Positions 1 through 13,222 of a stretch of DNA of 64,000 nt are shown piece after piece. This DNA comes from Serinus canaria (Eukaryota > Chordata > Aves > Passeriformes > Fringillidae). The DNA lies in NCBI RefSeq assembly GCF_022539315.1, contig NC_066316.1, positions 54,995,994 through 55,059,993 of the forward strand. The letters run 5' to 3'. Below the pieces are notes generated by a model. The model made no database searches. It worked only from the letters and a program-made list of their open reading frames with translations, and had not been told where the DNA came from. Positions within the stretch are counted from its first letter, which is position 1, and the number at the start of each line of letters is the position of its first letter. The position numbers and the translations under genes were made by a program.

Positions 1-1751
1 ACAAAGCAGGCTCTTTGAACAGGCCTCAGGAACAGTCAGAGCAGATTACTTGTTTGGTCAGGTAAATTCTGTACAGCTTCAGGTCAGGAGGAGCTGAAGT
101 GTTTGATGCAGAATGGCCAATGTGAAACACAGTCAGACCTGCATACAACTGCACATTTTCCTATTTCTCTTATAAAACACAGTCCAGCATACCTGCATGT
201 CTTGTTCATGACCACCATTAGTATTACAAATATTAGAATGAGAAGTCTTTATAAATATTTTTTTTTAAAAAAGTGAAAAAAAATCATAGTTTCTTATATG
301 CACATCTACCTTTCCACTTTATAAAATATTAGCTTCTGTACAGGTTTTCAGATGCATAACTTTTTCAAATATGAAGTAAAAATCTTACTATGGCAACTTA
401 GATCAATGCAATATTACTCTTGAAAATGAGCCTGCAAGAGAAATTGCTTTCCAAAGAAAAATAATTTAAATGTAATGAAAACTCTGAAAAAAGTTATTTT
501 TCTCATTCCCTGCAACACGTACTCTCTAAAGGACAAAGTTTTTGCTATTATGAACAACTTTTAATTTGTATGTGTGTTCTGCTAGCTGTTGCCCAGGGTG
601 ATCATTAGTGTTTTGGTTCTTTTAACTGCAGTCTCAAAGGTCTGCACATGGTTTCCTTCTGGCACAAGACTTCAGTGTACAGAATCTCAGCTATGGGGCT
701 TTGAAAGGCTGCTAAGAATTGGGAGGAGGGGGAAAAAAAAAGACATTAATTTTCAGAGTTACTGCTATCTCAGCAGTATTTTTGGTTTACCTATGTATAA
801 ATCCCAATATTCACAAGTATGCAGTCAAGAAAGCTGTACAAGGGATTTTCTCTGACACGTTCCAAGTTCAATGAGACCTGTGCAGTTTATGGCTAACAGC
901 CTGCTAGTGTTTCAGGAATTCTCTCCATTTCCTTTATTCTAGCTATGAGCCACTGACTGATCTACCACATTTACCCCTTGTATAACTTCAATGTGAAATG
1001 CACAACAGTAATTTCATAATTTTATGAAATATTAATGAAAACAAGAATAGGCAGGCAAGAGCCATTGATTTATAGTCAAAATCTGCTGCAGTTTGCAGAA
1101 GTGTAACTGCTCCTTTTGAATCTTGAACACCAGATGAATGCTGAATTACTCAAAGTGTTTCAGTTACCTGAAAGTATAGAAAAGACATATGAGCACTAAT
1201 CTGAAAAATACTATACTTGCACAAAAGCTTCTTTCTACAAAGTACAAGTAAAGACAAATAAATAATTTGAATCTGTGTCCTTTTCAAGTTTAAAATTTTT
1301 AGTTCCTTTGTAGTTCTGAAATATTGCATATCTCAAAAAAACCATGAAGTCCTGACTGGAAATTCATGAACTGTATTTGTAAGGAGATCAGATCTGATGG
1401 AGTTGATGTTTTCTTGAAACTAGGAGAATAAGCAGAAAGTAATCACCACAAAGCAAATTTACAAAGAATCATGTAGAAAAAGTACTCCACCTATCTTAAT
1501 TACTCACTGAAGTTTTTGAAGGAACTGATTTGATATTTTACTTCTACTTGATGATTTATTGTTTTTAAATGTGTGGAAAAAATATTAGTCATGTTTTCAT
1601 CCAGCTTTTTTTATCAGGACTTTGAAGTGTGGTCAAACTCTGTCATACATCCATTGATGTATGGGACAAGATTGTTGCTAACAAATTATGTCAATGAGTC
1701 TCCATACCAGTATATTTATAAGTATTAAACCCAGTGAAACCATTTCCATAG
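1..1751. other. AT-rich sequence without recognised gene
   Basis: I see no exon with convincing splice sites, no RNA gene and no repeat family I can name. The stretch is A/T-rich with short homopolymer runs, for example T and A runs around 259-285. Its longest open frames are under 90 codons and use composition expected by chance. It could be intergenic or intronic. Confidence 0.6.
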
Positions 1752-3120
1752 TATCATAGAATGATTTGTGTTGGAAAGGAGCTTTGAAGACCTTCTAGTT
1801 CCAGCTTCCCTGCATAGGCAGGGACATCCTTCACCAGACCTGTTTCCTTAAAGCCTGTTCTGCCTGGCCTTGGAACCTCCAAACACGGGGGATCCAGTCC
1901 CTCACCACCCTCATAGTAAGGAATCTTTTTTTTATTCTTTTCAGTCTGTATCTATCCTCCTTTGGCTTAAAGCCATTACCCTTTCTCCTCTTACAGGGCC
2001 TGGTAAGAAGTCACTCTCCATCTGTTCTATAATCCTCCTTTCAGTATTCAAAGGTCTCGATACAATCTCTCTGATACCCTCTCATGATTTTCCTGGCTCT
2101 CCTCTAGATTCATTCCAAAGGGTCCATGGCTTTCTTATGCTTGGAACCTCAGAACTGGATGCAGTACTTCAGTTGGGGTTTTGACTGAGCACAGTCAAAA
2201 AGTAGAGAAGAAAAGTATATCTTTAATTGCTGGCCACAGATCTTTTCATATAGCTTAGGATACAATTGTTTTTCTGGGCTGCCACCACACATTGCCAGGT
2301 CACGTTCAAATTTTCATTCATTGATATTCTCAAGCCCTTCTCTGCAGGGAGGCACTCAATTCATTCATCAATCAGTCTGTACTGATACTGTTGATTTCAC
2401 CAATCATTGTACTTCAAGAGATTCCCACTGACCCACTTCTCAAGCCTGTCAGGGTCCCTCTGGATGGCATTCCTTCTCACATGGGATGGCTTGATGTGTT
2501 CTCTACACTTGATGATTGGTATACTCAATTCCACTGCCTATCTCATTATTAAAGATATCACACCACTTCCATATGGAAAGTGCCATATGGAAAGTCCTCT
2601 CCCTGAGGGACACCACTTGTTACTGATATCCTTTGGACACTGAGCCATTGACTACAACTCTTTGGATGCTGCTATTCCTCCAATTCCTATTAATCCAATA
2701 TTCCAACCATTAAATCCATACGCTTCCAATTTAGCAGCAAAGATTTTCTGTGGAACAGTTTCAAAGGCCTTAAAGTCACAGCAGAGGACACCAGTTTCTC
2801 TTCCCTTATCCACCAACCCAGATACTCTATCATAAATCCCCAGATTGGCCAGGCATGATTTTCCTCTTTGTAAAGCCATTCTGGCTCTCTTTAATCACCT
2901 CCCTGCCATCCACATGCCTTGACATATCTTCCAAGAGGATCTGTTACATGATCTTACAGGCACAGAGGTGAGGATGACTGCTTTGTAGTTTCCAGTTTTG
3001 CAAAACTGTCTCCCTCAGAAAACTAAAATTCATTACTATGTTGTAACTCTACAACCTCTCCAAACTTCCAAAATCTTCAGGAACAGGCAGAGTTGTTAAG
3101 AAATAGTGACAATATTTTGG
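1752..3120 (-). mobile_element. CR1 LINE, degraded, 3' end at left
   Basis: The left edge carries the reverse complement of a CR1 3' end ('atcatagaatga' followed by 'ttggaaaggagcttt'), so the element reads on the minus strand and its 5' side lies to the right. Further in, the text matches the CR1 pattern: 'tcagggtccctctggatggc' near 2450 and 'tttcaaaggccttaaagtcac' near 2760. It belongs to the reverse-transcriptase part of a non-LTR retrotransposon that moves by target-primed reverse transcription. All frames are broken by stops and frameshifts, and a short minus-strand frame (2652-2879) is only a fragment. The right edge is uncertain because similarity fades between about 3050 and 3200. Divergence suggests an old, immobile, 5'-truncated copy. 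Confidence 0.85.
2569..2594. repeat. 14-bp tandem duplication within CR1
   Basis: The 12-mer ccatatggaaag occurs at 2569-2580 and again at 2583-2594, a period of 14. It lies inside the degraded CR1 and probably arose by local slippage. Confidence 0.7.
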
Positions 3121-4934
3121 CATATCCAGGTCATGACATGGAAAAGACAACACTAGCCCATGTCTTTTTCCTTTGTTAAGTTTCCTTTACATATCTTGGA
3201 AGCTGACACACCTTGACACAGACCACAACATCCTAGAGCCTTTTGCAAAATAATGAACTATCCTTTAAAATGTTTCACCTTTTTTTTCAACGCAATATCT
3301 CAAGCCATAAATTTTAAAGCTTTAAGGGTTCTCTTGTGCATCCAGAAGATTAAAGTTCTTTCAAGCCAGTTGCTAAGAAAAAACAAAAAAGGACAATTTA
3401 ATTTCTGCTGTGAATCACCAGTTACACTGATAGCCTAATATCCTCAAAATTAAAGTATGCTGTTATATGTGCTTTTATATATATATATACACATATGCGA
3501 GTGTGTAACACATAGAAATTTTTACTTCATATTTTTTGCCATCACAATTTGCTTTAAATAATAGTTCTTATATAAAGTTAGTGTATCAAGAGACTTATTA
3601 AGGCATGTCTTGTATGGAGTGTCTTTACATACATATGCTAAAGTGTACCAAAGAACTGCCTAAATACATCAAAATACATGAATTTATTCTTTCAGTTGCA
3701 GCCTCAAATGGCTGATTATTCAAATGTCATATCTTGTTTTTTTCCTTCCTTGTCTGCCTCCCCTTATATGATTTTGATCTCTGCTTCATTAAAGTCAGCA
3801 TGTTTTGTAAACAATAGTCAGTCATGTTCTCTGCAAGGATTCCTCCTCTTAGGACCGTCTGACCTTCAGCGACTGAGAACCAAGAGAGGAATTAATTAAC
3901 TCAAATGCTGCAAGACCCTTTATTAAGATTCTGGTAATAAATTGAAAAGCATGCTAGGAAGACCAGTAGAATTTAGTCTTTCTCCAAACTAAGATGAAAC
4001 TCTTAGGGACCCTTAGGGCTGCAGCAGGAACCAACTTCAGTGCTAGAAAATTTTCCAGAAGAACCACAGTCAAGAAATAGGATTATGAATCTCTACTTCC
4101 TCAGTTCCTCACCTGCTACCCAGGCACCTGAGCAAACTGAGAGACGTGTTCTCCATATTCTGGAGAAAATGGGAGGAGAACTGGTGGTGGCGGCAGGGTG
4201 AGGCTGGCTCCACAGGGGCTGATGCCTATCTCTGGAGAGACAGAGGAAAAATGACACTGATTTCCAGGGATTGCACTCATTTTCTTCCCAAAAAAGCATC
4301 CCCCAGCAATCATCTGCATGGTGTAGAATAACCATTCATCATTTAAGGTGTCCGAGCAAAGTTGTTTTCTTTCTTAATCTGTTTACTTTCAGTGCAAGTT
4401 GAAGAAGGAAAGTGTTCAAGTGGAAAAGAACTGGATAAAGCTTCTCTGCAGAACTGCAGTATATTTGATAAATCCAAGAAACAAGAAATTCATTTTCCTC
4501 TGGCCCTGTTCGGTAGTTACACAACTTGGGCTCACCTTTGCATGCTCATACAGCTGCTCTAAAAGACAGGTGAAAGATGGCATGTGTACTGATCTTTTCT
4601 GGGAAGTATTCATCTGCTTTATGTAGCAGACTTGTTGATGCCTGAATGATGAAGTTCAAGTAGTTAGATAGAAGGAGGGAGATTAAACAGTAAAAACATT
4701 AGAATGAAATGTACTTTTTTCTGCAGTGCTCTTAGCTAAGAGATACAGTGTCCAGGGAAATAAAAGAAGGAAAATTTGTGTCAGCTAAAATGGTCAGAGG
4801 ATGCCAAAAGCCCTGAATCTACAGTAGACAGGCAGACATTTTGGGGATAGGCTTGATATTGTTTCTGAAAATCTTTGCCCTGCCCTTAGAGGAAAGTTTT
4901 CCAAGGAGAGTCCATGGCATTTCAATTGCCAATG
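3121..4934. other. No recognised gene; contains short TA repeat
   Basis: This stretch is unassigned. It has a short alternating T/A run at about 3474-3490 continuing into 'acacatatgcgagtgtgt'. Several overlapping open frames of 60-85 codons occur on both strands between 4093 and 4630, but none has flanking splice sites or a recognisable domain, so I treat them as chance. Confidence 0.55.
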
Positions 4935-5511
4935 TGTCATGCTTTAACCCCAGATGGCAACTAAGCACTATGCAGCCACTCATTCCCCACCTCCCCAGAT
5001 GGCACAGGGGACAGAAGCAGGGGGAAAACCCCAATAAACTCATGGGTTCAGATAAGAACAGTGTAATAATTGAAAAAAAAAAAAACCTCAAAAAATAATA
5101 ATACAAAAAGGAGAGTAGGAGAAATAGAGAAAAAGCACAGGAGCAGCAAGTAATGCACAACACCATTGCTCATCACACATTGACAGATACCAACCCAAGT
5201 CCTGAGCCACGATCAGAACCTGTTCTGAGTAACTGCTGACAGTTTATATGTGTGATATGAGACTCTGTGGTATAGAATATCCCTTTGGTCAGCTCAGGCC
5301 AGCTGTCCTGGCCATGCTCCATCCCAGCTTCTTGTGCACCTGCTCACTGGACGAGCAAGGGAAACAGGAAAGTCCTTGACTTGGGGTAAGCACTACTGAG
5401 CAACAACCAAAACATCAGTATGTCATCACTGTTATCTCATATTGAATCCAAAACAGAGCACTGTGCCACCTACTAAGAAGAAAACAAACTATCCCGGCTA
5501 AAACCAGTACA
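4935..5511 (-). mobile_element. Avian ERVL-type LTR, antisense
   Basis: The left end 'tgtcatgctttaacccc' and right end 'ctaaaaccagtaca' are the reversed ends of an avian ERVL long terminal repeat. Internal landmarks agree: 'gatggcaactaagcac' near 4952, 'gaatatccctttggtcagc' near 5275, 'agcttcttgtgcacctg' near 5330 and 'gcactactgagcaacaacc' near 5390. No gag or pol sequence lies next to it, so it is a solo LTR or a remnant. The 5 bases outside each end (CAATG left, CAGGG right) match only in part, so the target duplication is decayed or an end is misplaced by a base or two. An A-rich run at about 5080-5105 sits where this family often carries an unstable A/T repeat. Confidence 0.85.
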
Positions 5512-7160
5512 CAGGGTCAAGGCTGAACTCTTCTCCTCTCCAACAACAGAGATCAGAGAGGAGATTGAAAATGTCCTTTGGTGGTATACAGTGACAGTGT
5601 CTTCCTTCTGCACTCCTCTTTGGCACAGGTTTCTTCTAAATAACTCAAACGTATCAAAATATCACCATAAATCAAGAAAACGCTGCCATTTGTTTTGTTT
5701 GAAAAAAAAAGCATGCCTGCTTTCAAGCAAAACAAATAAAGGCTTCGGAGTTTCCCAGACCAGTGTTTAAGGGTCATTCTGAGATGCCATGGTTTTTGTG
5801 TTACATTACAATAAAAGTGAAGAATGCATGGTTACAAGAATACAGAAAATGATGAATGGTTGGCATAAGGGGCTGCTGTGTGAGAGCTGAGATAGCAGCC
5901 CTACTCACACTGGAACATGAATGAAAACTTACACTTCAGCAAGGGAAGTTGCCTGCTACTACAGTTTTTATGCAAGCTCTTTGTATTTCAGTATTTAGAT
6001 GGTATTTACATCTGCAAACAAGCCCCACACAAATAAAATTATTTTAAAGAACACAATAATTCATTTAAGAAGTCTGCTCTGTGCTAACAACCTTGTGCTA
6101 TTGCATTTTCTAAGTTCAGAATCCAAGAAAAGCATTAGGTACTGAAACATTCAAGACCTCACCATGGATAATACTTTGTCTGATTGTTAATGTCATTAAA
6201 GTGAGAATGACACAGTTCCACAATATAAACTCCAGCCTTGCTGGCTGATTTGGTTTCTCCATTAATTATAATTTTGGGCAGGAAGTTGTCCTCTTTAACA
6301 GTTACAACTTCTTCAAGGTGTTCTGGAACAGAATTAGGGAAATTTCTAAGTTTTGGGATACATTGGCAGTGGTCAGTGTCAGTAAAAACAGCCTTTAAAA
6401 TAACTGATGTTTCATATTTCCCCTTGGTTCCCCATTAGACTGGAACAAGAAAATCAATGGACAAACCTATGTGAAAAAGAGCAAGACAAAAAGACAGTCT
6501 TAATTCTGAAAAGATTTTAGCACTTTAATCCAACCCCAAAAAGAACAGATCTCCTATTTCATGTTGGCCTAGAATGGTTCTTCCTGGAAATCACAAACCT
6601 CAGGAGTACAAATCAAAGCTGGCAAGATACTTTCAGATATGGCAAAAAAGGTAATTTTATTTGACAGAATCATTTTGCACCCCTTGAAAAAGAGATCCAA
6701 ATAGACTTAGCATAAATAGTGTTCTAAAGTAATGCTATCCAGTTATATACAAGGCAGGGAAAAACAAAACAGAAAAGCCCAAAGCAATTATTTTATTTTG
6801 GAGCTGATCCACTGTATTTTAATAAGAACCTTCACAATTACATACTGTCTCTTCATGGTTAGCAGAAAATAGTGTTGTCTTAATTATATAAAATTTAGTT
6901 CACTTCTCCAGAACTGCCCACACCTCTTGAGATAAAGACCTGCAGCATGATAAAGCATGCATGACTATTATAAATGGGTAATCAAAGTGCACAGCAGAGC
7001 TGGCAGAGTTTTCCCTGCAGAGAACACTTTACTAGAGCAGTTCTTAAACCACTTTTGTCAAATGTGTTATTAATGAGCACTCAAGTTCACGCAGAAATGC
7101 AGGCTGCAGGACACAGCCCAAGGCACCTACAGTTCTGGATGGGTTGGAGAGTGGTGACAA
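5512..7160. other. No recognised gene or repeat
   Basis: This is plain A/T-rich DNA. The only open frames are short (up to 74 codons) and lack splice context. I see nothing I can name. Confidence 0.55.
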
Positions 7161-7166
7161 GGGGAT

Positions 7167-7552
7167 TGTTACCTCGTTCACAGGGATCCCAGGATGAGGG
7201 AAGAGACGAGAAAGTTGACTCCATGTGTCAGAAGGCTTGATTTATTATTATATGATAGATTATATATAAAAACTATACTAAAAGAATAGAGGAAAGGATT
7301 TCACTGGCAGGCTAAGCTAAGAATAGAATAGGAATGTGAAAACAAAGGTCTTCTCAGACCAAGACCGGCCGGACAGGTGAACTGTGATTGGCTCTTAATT
7401 GCAAACAGCCTGACAAGGCCAATCACAGATTTCCCTGTTGCATTCCACAGCAGTAGATAAGAATTGTTTACAGTTTGTTCCTGAGGCCTCTCAGCTTCCC
7501 AGGAGGGGAAAAATCCTAAGGAAAGGATTTTTCATAAAACATGTCGGTGACA
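7167..7552 (-). mobile_element. Solo LTR with 6-bp target duplication (ERVK-like)
   Basis: The element has TG...CA ends that form a short inverted repeat: 'tgttacc' at 7167 and 'ggtgaca' ending at 7552. It is flanked by a perfect 6-bp direct repeat, GGGGAT, at 7161-7166 and 7553-7558. A 6-bp duplication is typical of class II (ERVK-like) endogenous retroviruses in birds. The polyadenylation signal AATAAA reads on the minus strand (complement at 7241-7246), with a TATA-like 'tatatataa' nearby at about 7258-7268, so the LTR is antisense to the window. No internal retroviral genes adjoin it, which indicates LTR-LTR recombination after insertion. It holds an 11-bp perfect inverted repeat of two opposed CCAAT motifs (7382-7392 and 7418-7428). 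The overall text resembles LTRs I associate with songbirds; the family name would need a database comparison. Confidence 0.9.
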
Positions 7553-7558
7553 GGGGAT

Positions 7559-9200
7559 GGCTTGGTCTCCATCTTCCCATTAGCTGCAGTTTCTCCACCA
7601 CACCATCAGCAGTGGATGCAGCTTTTTTCCAGCTCCTTCAGTCCATATGTTGGGTCTATCTGACAGAGCCATCAAGAGAAAGCAGACATGCCACAGGAGC
7701 AGTGCCCTGTGAGGGTATACCTTGCTTAAGGCAACCACACAACACCCCCTCCAGCTGTGCTGACTGTTAAAACATGGGGGAGAGGAAGACTTCACTTCTC
7801 CATCCTCCCCACCATTTGCTCTGAGCCTGCCCTTACTCCAGTGTGGGATTTTCCTTCTCATGCCTGCAGGAGTCTGTCTTGTGTCCAGCAGTGGGTGTGT
7901 GTTGGCTCCACACCAGCTGATGCCTCATGCCTGCTGCCATCAAGGTGTGAAGCCAGAGCTAATGAGCTCCCCAGTGTGATTGCACATACTAGCCCTGGGT
8001 GCTGAGGGAGCCATCACTGTGCAGACCCTCTCAGAAAGGCCTTGAGACACCTCCTCTCACAGCGTGGCTGTGTACAGAACAGCCCCACTAGACCTCAAAA
8101 CAAGTGAGGTAAATCCCATGGCATTGAAAAATCCAACCAGTTCTAAGAGGGAACTGCCACACCACGGCACTTGTTTCCCACAAGTCTAGCAAGAAAGCAA
8201 ATGGTGAGTTCCTACTTAAATTCCTCCATTTTCTCTTGCAAACTCCTCTCATCAGTTCACCCAGCTAACAAAGAAGTGTATTATAGCTTCTCTTCCTGGG
8301 GAAAGATGCTGATATTTGAAGTGGGTGCTGTAACAACACCTCTAGATAAATTGCTTTCTATCAAAAAGTCCCCAATCTCCTTTCAGATGTAGTTATCCAA
8401 AACAAACTTCTATGCAGTGGCATTTGCCTACAGCCCTTCACCTCAATAATTACTTGACAACCATAAAAACAAGTACTGCTGATCAGTTTGCCACCAGCAC
8501 AAATTAGACTTTCATTTAGAGTCGTGAAGTTTAAGCTATCAATTCCCTTTTACCTAATTTCAGTTCTTTTTCCCTTGCCTCCCCACTAACAGTTGGAAGA
8601 CTGAGAATCATTGCAGGAACTTCTGGGTTTTTAACAGAAGTTTCATTGCCTCATAGTGCCCATTACTCAGACTTAGGAGCTGCTTTGTCCAATCATTTTC
8701 TATCCTGATAAAAACAACTGTTTCAATCATCTGAACAAAAAGCCAATACATCTAATTGCACCCTGCAGCTCATACACCAGGTTTGCTCTGTGTGATACAG
8801 ACCTGGGCTTCACTATGAAGTAAAACAGCTAAACCCTGCCTTCTAGAAGCACTCTCTGCAGCTATTTTATTTAGTAGAATAATCTAGTGTTCTGGAAAGA
8901 AAGTGATTGGCAAAAGAATAGTTTTCCTCTTCTGTTTCATTTTTTTTAATATCAGCACTTTCTATACTGTATATATGTATGTATATAATAAGCTTGGTCA
9001 TAACGAAACACAGAACTAAAACAAAATACTAGTGTTCTTTCATGGAGCTACAATGCTCTTGCTAGTCCTGTTGTCTGTTTTTCTTATTTTGATGGCAAAT
9101 TTCTGGAAGAAATGTGGATACACTATGAACCTGAAAGTGGTTTTCAATCCCTACTATATCCATGTGCATGACAGTTACATTTGCCAATACATGAAAGTGA
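7559..9200. other. Unassigned, locally GC-richer DNA
   Basis: From about 7560 to 8100 the sequence is richer in G/C than its surroundings and has overlapping open frames of 80-110 codons on both strands. None gives a recognisable protein. The remainder is A/T-rich with no named feature, apart from a short 'tatatatgtatgtatata' run near 8970. Confidence 0.5.
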
Positions 9201-9218
9201 AATCTGAACTCAGGCTTT

Positions 9219-9295
9219 CTTATCCTTCCATTTTTCATAGTTTTTTTCTTATCCTTATTCATAATTCTTATCCTTCCATTTGTCATAATTTTTTC
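9219..9295. repeat. Imperfect tandem copies of a TTATCCTTCCATTT-like unit
   Basis: The motif 'tcttatccttccattt' appears at about 9219 and again near 9266, with a related 'ttatccttattcataa' between. The units share a T-rich 'cataattttt' tail. This is a small, degenerate pyrimidine-rich repeat, and the open frame across it on the minus strand is a by-product. Confidence 0.6.
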
Positions 9296-12200
9296 TTTAC
9301 AAAGTTTTTTGGAAGAGTTTTCCTGTGAGGAAGCAATGCATCCTGCAAGTTGAAGTCTTATGTCTATCCTAACACAGTAGAACTTACTATGGTTTCCTCC
9401 TAGAGCAGGGAGCAAGGAATCTACTGCAGTATTCCAAGTTACAGGGTTTATAACTATGCTCTTGAACTCATGGTAACTCAGGACAGCTCAAGCTCAGTCT
9501 TACAATTTCTCTAATCCTTAAGCACAATTCCTCACCAGCAAAAATTCAGAAGAACTTGAAGAAAATAATCTTTTTCATTCACTTGGGAAGCAATGCATTT
9601 TCCTGTTGAATTTATTATTTACAAGTGACAGTATATTCCCAAATTCCTTGCACTTACCCTGAACACATATTTTCTATCTATCCTTTCCTTGCAAGTGTTA
9701 TTCACATAGAAACTCGGCAAGCCCAGATTACAGATAAGAGAAGTCATTCAAGGATGGCAAGAATCACAATAGTTGTCCATGTAAGAGTGCAGTAATGCTC
9801 TCATAGCTCTATGTATGAAATAGAGAAATAACACTAATGCACCTGTGGCTTTCCTAAACAACGTACTTGTGCTTTAAAATCAAAGTGTCTCCATAGCAAC
9901 TGTGAGGCATCCAGGAAGAGAGAGGAAGGACAGTATTTGCAAAAGACATGGAGTGGATTTAAACCATATTGTATGTCAGGACTGAAAGCTCAGTTTGAAT
10001 GTAGCTCCTGAGCAAAGGCAGGACATGCATTTCCTGACATGGCCTGACAGCTTCATTATCAAAGTTGGCCTTGAGCCCGGGAATGAAAGCCTGTGCAGGA
10101 GAGGGACTGTCCTCAGGGCCCTCACAGTGTCCACTTATAAAGGCTAGGAAAGCTTATCTGCAGCTGCCTAAATCTTACAAGGGCTCGAGGAGAGATTGCA
10201 ACATTTTGTACCTTCAAAAGGAATGTGGGGTCCCAGCCTGCCCACTGGGGATGGGCAGTGCTGATGGCTCACAAGCAGCATGATGCCATCTGCTTCAGGG
10301 AGACCCCACTTGCTCTTCTGTTGTCGTTTTTGCATGCCCCAAAATGCCACTTTATCTGAAAGTCCATGTTTTTTTATACATATGGAAACAACAACTAATA
10401 GAAATAATGGCAGATGTTTCTAAATGAGACATAATGTCTTTAATAAAATAATTCTAATAAAAACTATGTTTCTCTCCACAATGTCTACTAGACTGTGCTT
10501 TACTCTCCTAAGTAGGAATGATGGAGTCTAAGCCTCTAAGTACCCTAAAGACCAGTTTTGCTTCATAACATACTCTGGAATTCCTCTGTGACCCCTCTGC
10601 AGGCCACAGGCACAAGTGTATCTTTCTCCACAGAAAACAGTACACTGTAGGGAGGCTCTTTCCCTGAAGTGGAGCTGAGAACTACTAATTCATCCAGATC
10701 ACACTGTTCCCATTTCCCAATGAATATGCAAGGTGTAAATAACTTCTTATTAGAGAAACAGATGACAAATTTTCAGTAGCAGAAGAACGGGGCTTTGATA
10801 AAATTACCTTTGATGCAGTTAGAATTAGTTTATTATGTGTGTCAGTTGGGAATGAATATTAATCCAGTGTAGAGCTCTTGTATTGATGAATAACTCACCT
10901 TCACATCATACTAACTACTTTGTTTCTTATAACTCCAGTATTTTCTCCTTTTAATTCCCCTTTTTCTTAACAATTCAAAATCCACAGGTCAGCCTGATGA
11001 AAACAGAGTGAACACTACACATTCTGCTTATTTGAAGGCAGCACTGAACCTGTGTTTCAACTTTCTTTTGGGGTTAACCTTTCATTGGTAGGGTTAGTAG
11101 TCCTTTTCCCTAAGTTATTTTTTGTCTATGCCTGAAATTCAGAGTTTCTTCTGAGTGAGTGGGCTAATATTCCAGATACAGGGAAAGAACAAGGAATTCT
11201 CAGAAAAGAAAAAACAGTGCAGCTGTTGTAAAAGCGAACAACTTGTTCTTGTTATTGTGCTGACTTCTTTTTATCTACTGGAGTTCAGAACAGGACATGT
11301 GCCTTTGGCAGTGTCACTGCCATTGCATACAGATTCAGGTGATGTTGCCTGCTGCTTAGGAGAAAGGGACTGGAGCTCTTTTCTGCTCCTAATTTCTCTT
11401 CTGTCTCGAAGTTTGACACAACTCATTCCCTCTGAAATGAAAGCAGTAGTAACTTGTGGAAGGGTCTTTGGTTATAAGGTGATATATAATTGCATCTGGT
11501 GTTTCAAAAATACTTTCAAGCAAGAGATGGTTCTCTGTATGTATGTAAAGTATTTTCAGTCAAAGAGGAATAACCTATACTTCAATACACAATAGTACTA
11601 CAGCTCTGCCACATTCAATTTTGTATTTGAAGGTGAAATTTCATGCTTATGTAATCGTTTATGTCTCTGATACAGGTCTTGGTTTTGTGTTTTACCATCA
11701 TGATCTGATATTTTTGATGACTTTATTCCCTCTGGACTGAAAATAAAAAGGCTTTTTTGGTATGTTTTTGTCAAGGCAAAATAAAAGGCTTATAAATTTT
11801 TTTTCTCTCACTGACCTTTTTTCCTTGCTATTCATTATCATCAATGTAATACATCCAGAAGTTTCAAACAGATATCAGAATCTTTTGGAGTACCTAGTAT
11901 TTCGTTCTTCTCTTTACTCTCCTCCTTGGTAACCTTATACAGTTCTTATGCAGCTTAGTACAAATTTGAATTAGATTTCAGAACTGGAAGAACAAAATAT
12001 TTGCCTTTCAGCAGAGGAAGGACCTGCTGTGGCATGAGCAAAGCAAAGTGGCTCTGCCAGAGGAGGTTGAGCAGTGGCTCTTAGTAAGCAGGAGTTTTTA
12101 GGTCTGATCTCTGTGATAACCCATACAGGCAAAGACAGGCTGGATTTCCATCATTTCTCACACCCTTTATCCTTCCCCACTTCTGCCTGCAAATAGGGAA

Positions 12201-13222
12201 AGACAAAAAAGCCCCACATACAGCCAAAGCAGTGGGTGCAGGCTCAGTGGGAACAGGAGCCAGTAGTATCTGCAGCTGGAAAATGGGAGTACAGAGGCAC
12301 AGAGAGCCAAAAAAATACATCTGGAAAAATAAACCCTGCAGGAAAGTGTCAGGGGGAATTTTTATTTCTCTTCACGTGAATAAGAAAAAATAACCCACCT
12401 TTCTGAACTAGGAGTACCAGGGCAAACAAAGCGTGGTAGGGGAAGAAAACAAATATCAAAGCTGTCTATGGCAGAAACATCTTATTCCTGCAGGAAAGGG
12501 AGAGAATACTGAGAACACTGAAATCACAGGACCATCCAGCTTAAATCTCATATTCATATGTCTGCCTTGATGTGCTTTGAATACCACAGAATAGCATTTG
12601 CTGCTGTTGTTTTTCTCTGAATTACTGTAACTGACAATATCAGGAGAATAATTTCCTACTGAATAAAACAAAAGCAGACATTAGGATTAAATGTCCCTTG
12701 ATAATGTCCATGTGGTATTAGTGTTAGTTTCACTGAAGAAAAAATAATTTATTCAAGTTGAAAAATACTGTGCAATATTTCAGTTTGTTGAGCAAAGCTA
12801 GAGAAGCACAGAAAAGCCTGAAAAAATAAGCCCCTGCACATTTTATGGCTACATTTCACACTCACTTTGCACTGCTAGAAAGGAACTTTTCCATTAGCTG
12901 GCACAAAATCTGTGGTACAGTAGCCTTGAAAACATGCTCAAGCAATCTCAGGATATCCATTCTCCGATTTATCATTTATATTTCCTGCCACAGGACTACA
13001 AATATCCCTGTATTCCACCAGTTTTTCTTTCCATGATGTGGGTATTGCTACTTCTTTAGGCAGCTTGCAAGTGGGCTGTGCTGCCCTGAACAATAGGTTT
13101 GATGGTAAGTGTTCAGAAATAGGGGTGAACAATGAAAGACAGGCATTATTCAGAACACCTGCATCTTCCTTTCTATAACAGCTGGTCCAGAAGGACATAG
13201 ACAAAGAAAGAAATGCATTTAC
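9296..13222. other. No recognised gene
   Basis: This stretch is unassigned. A 146-codon open frame on the plus strand at 11155-11595 begins with GTG rather than ATG and matches no family I know. A 'ccatagcaac' half-site at about 9890 resembles half of an RFX X-box but is too short to call. Nothing else stands out. Confidence 0.5.

Noticed and set aside
11155..11595. 146-codon plus-strand frame
   Set aside because: It starts with GTG, has no splice context and no family I recognise; likely chance.
13032..13110. Possible leader exon on the plus strand (ATGATGTGGGTATTGCTACT, later GTAAGT)
   Set aside because: A TAG stop follows after eight codons, well before the donor-like site.
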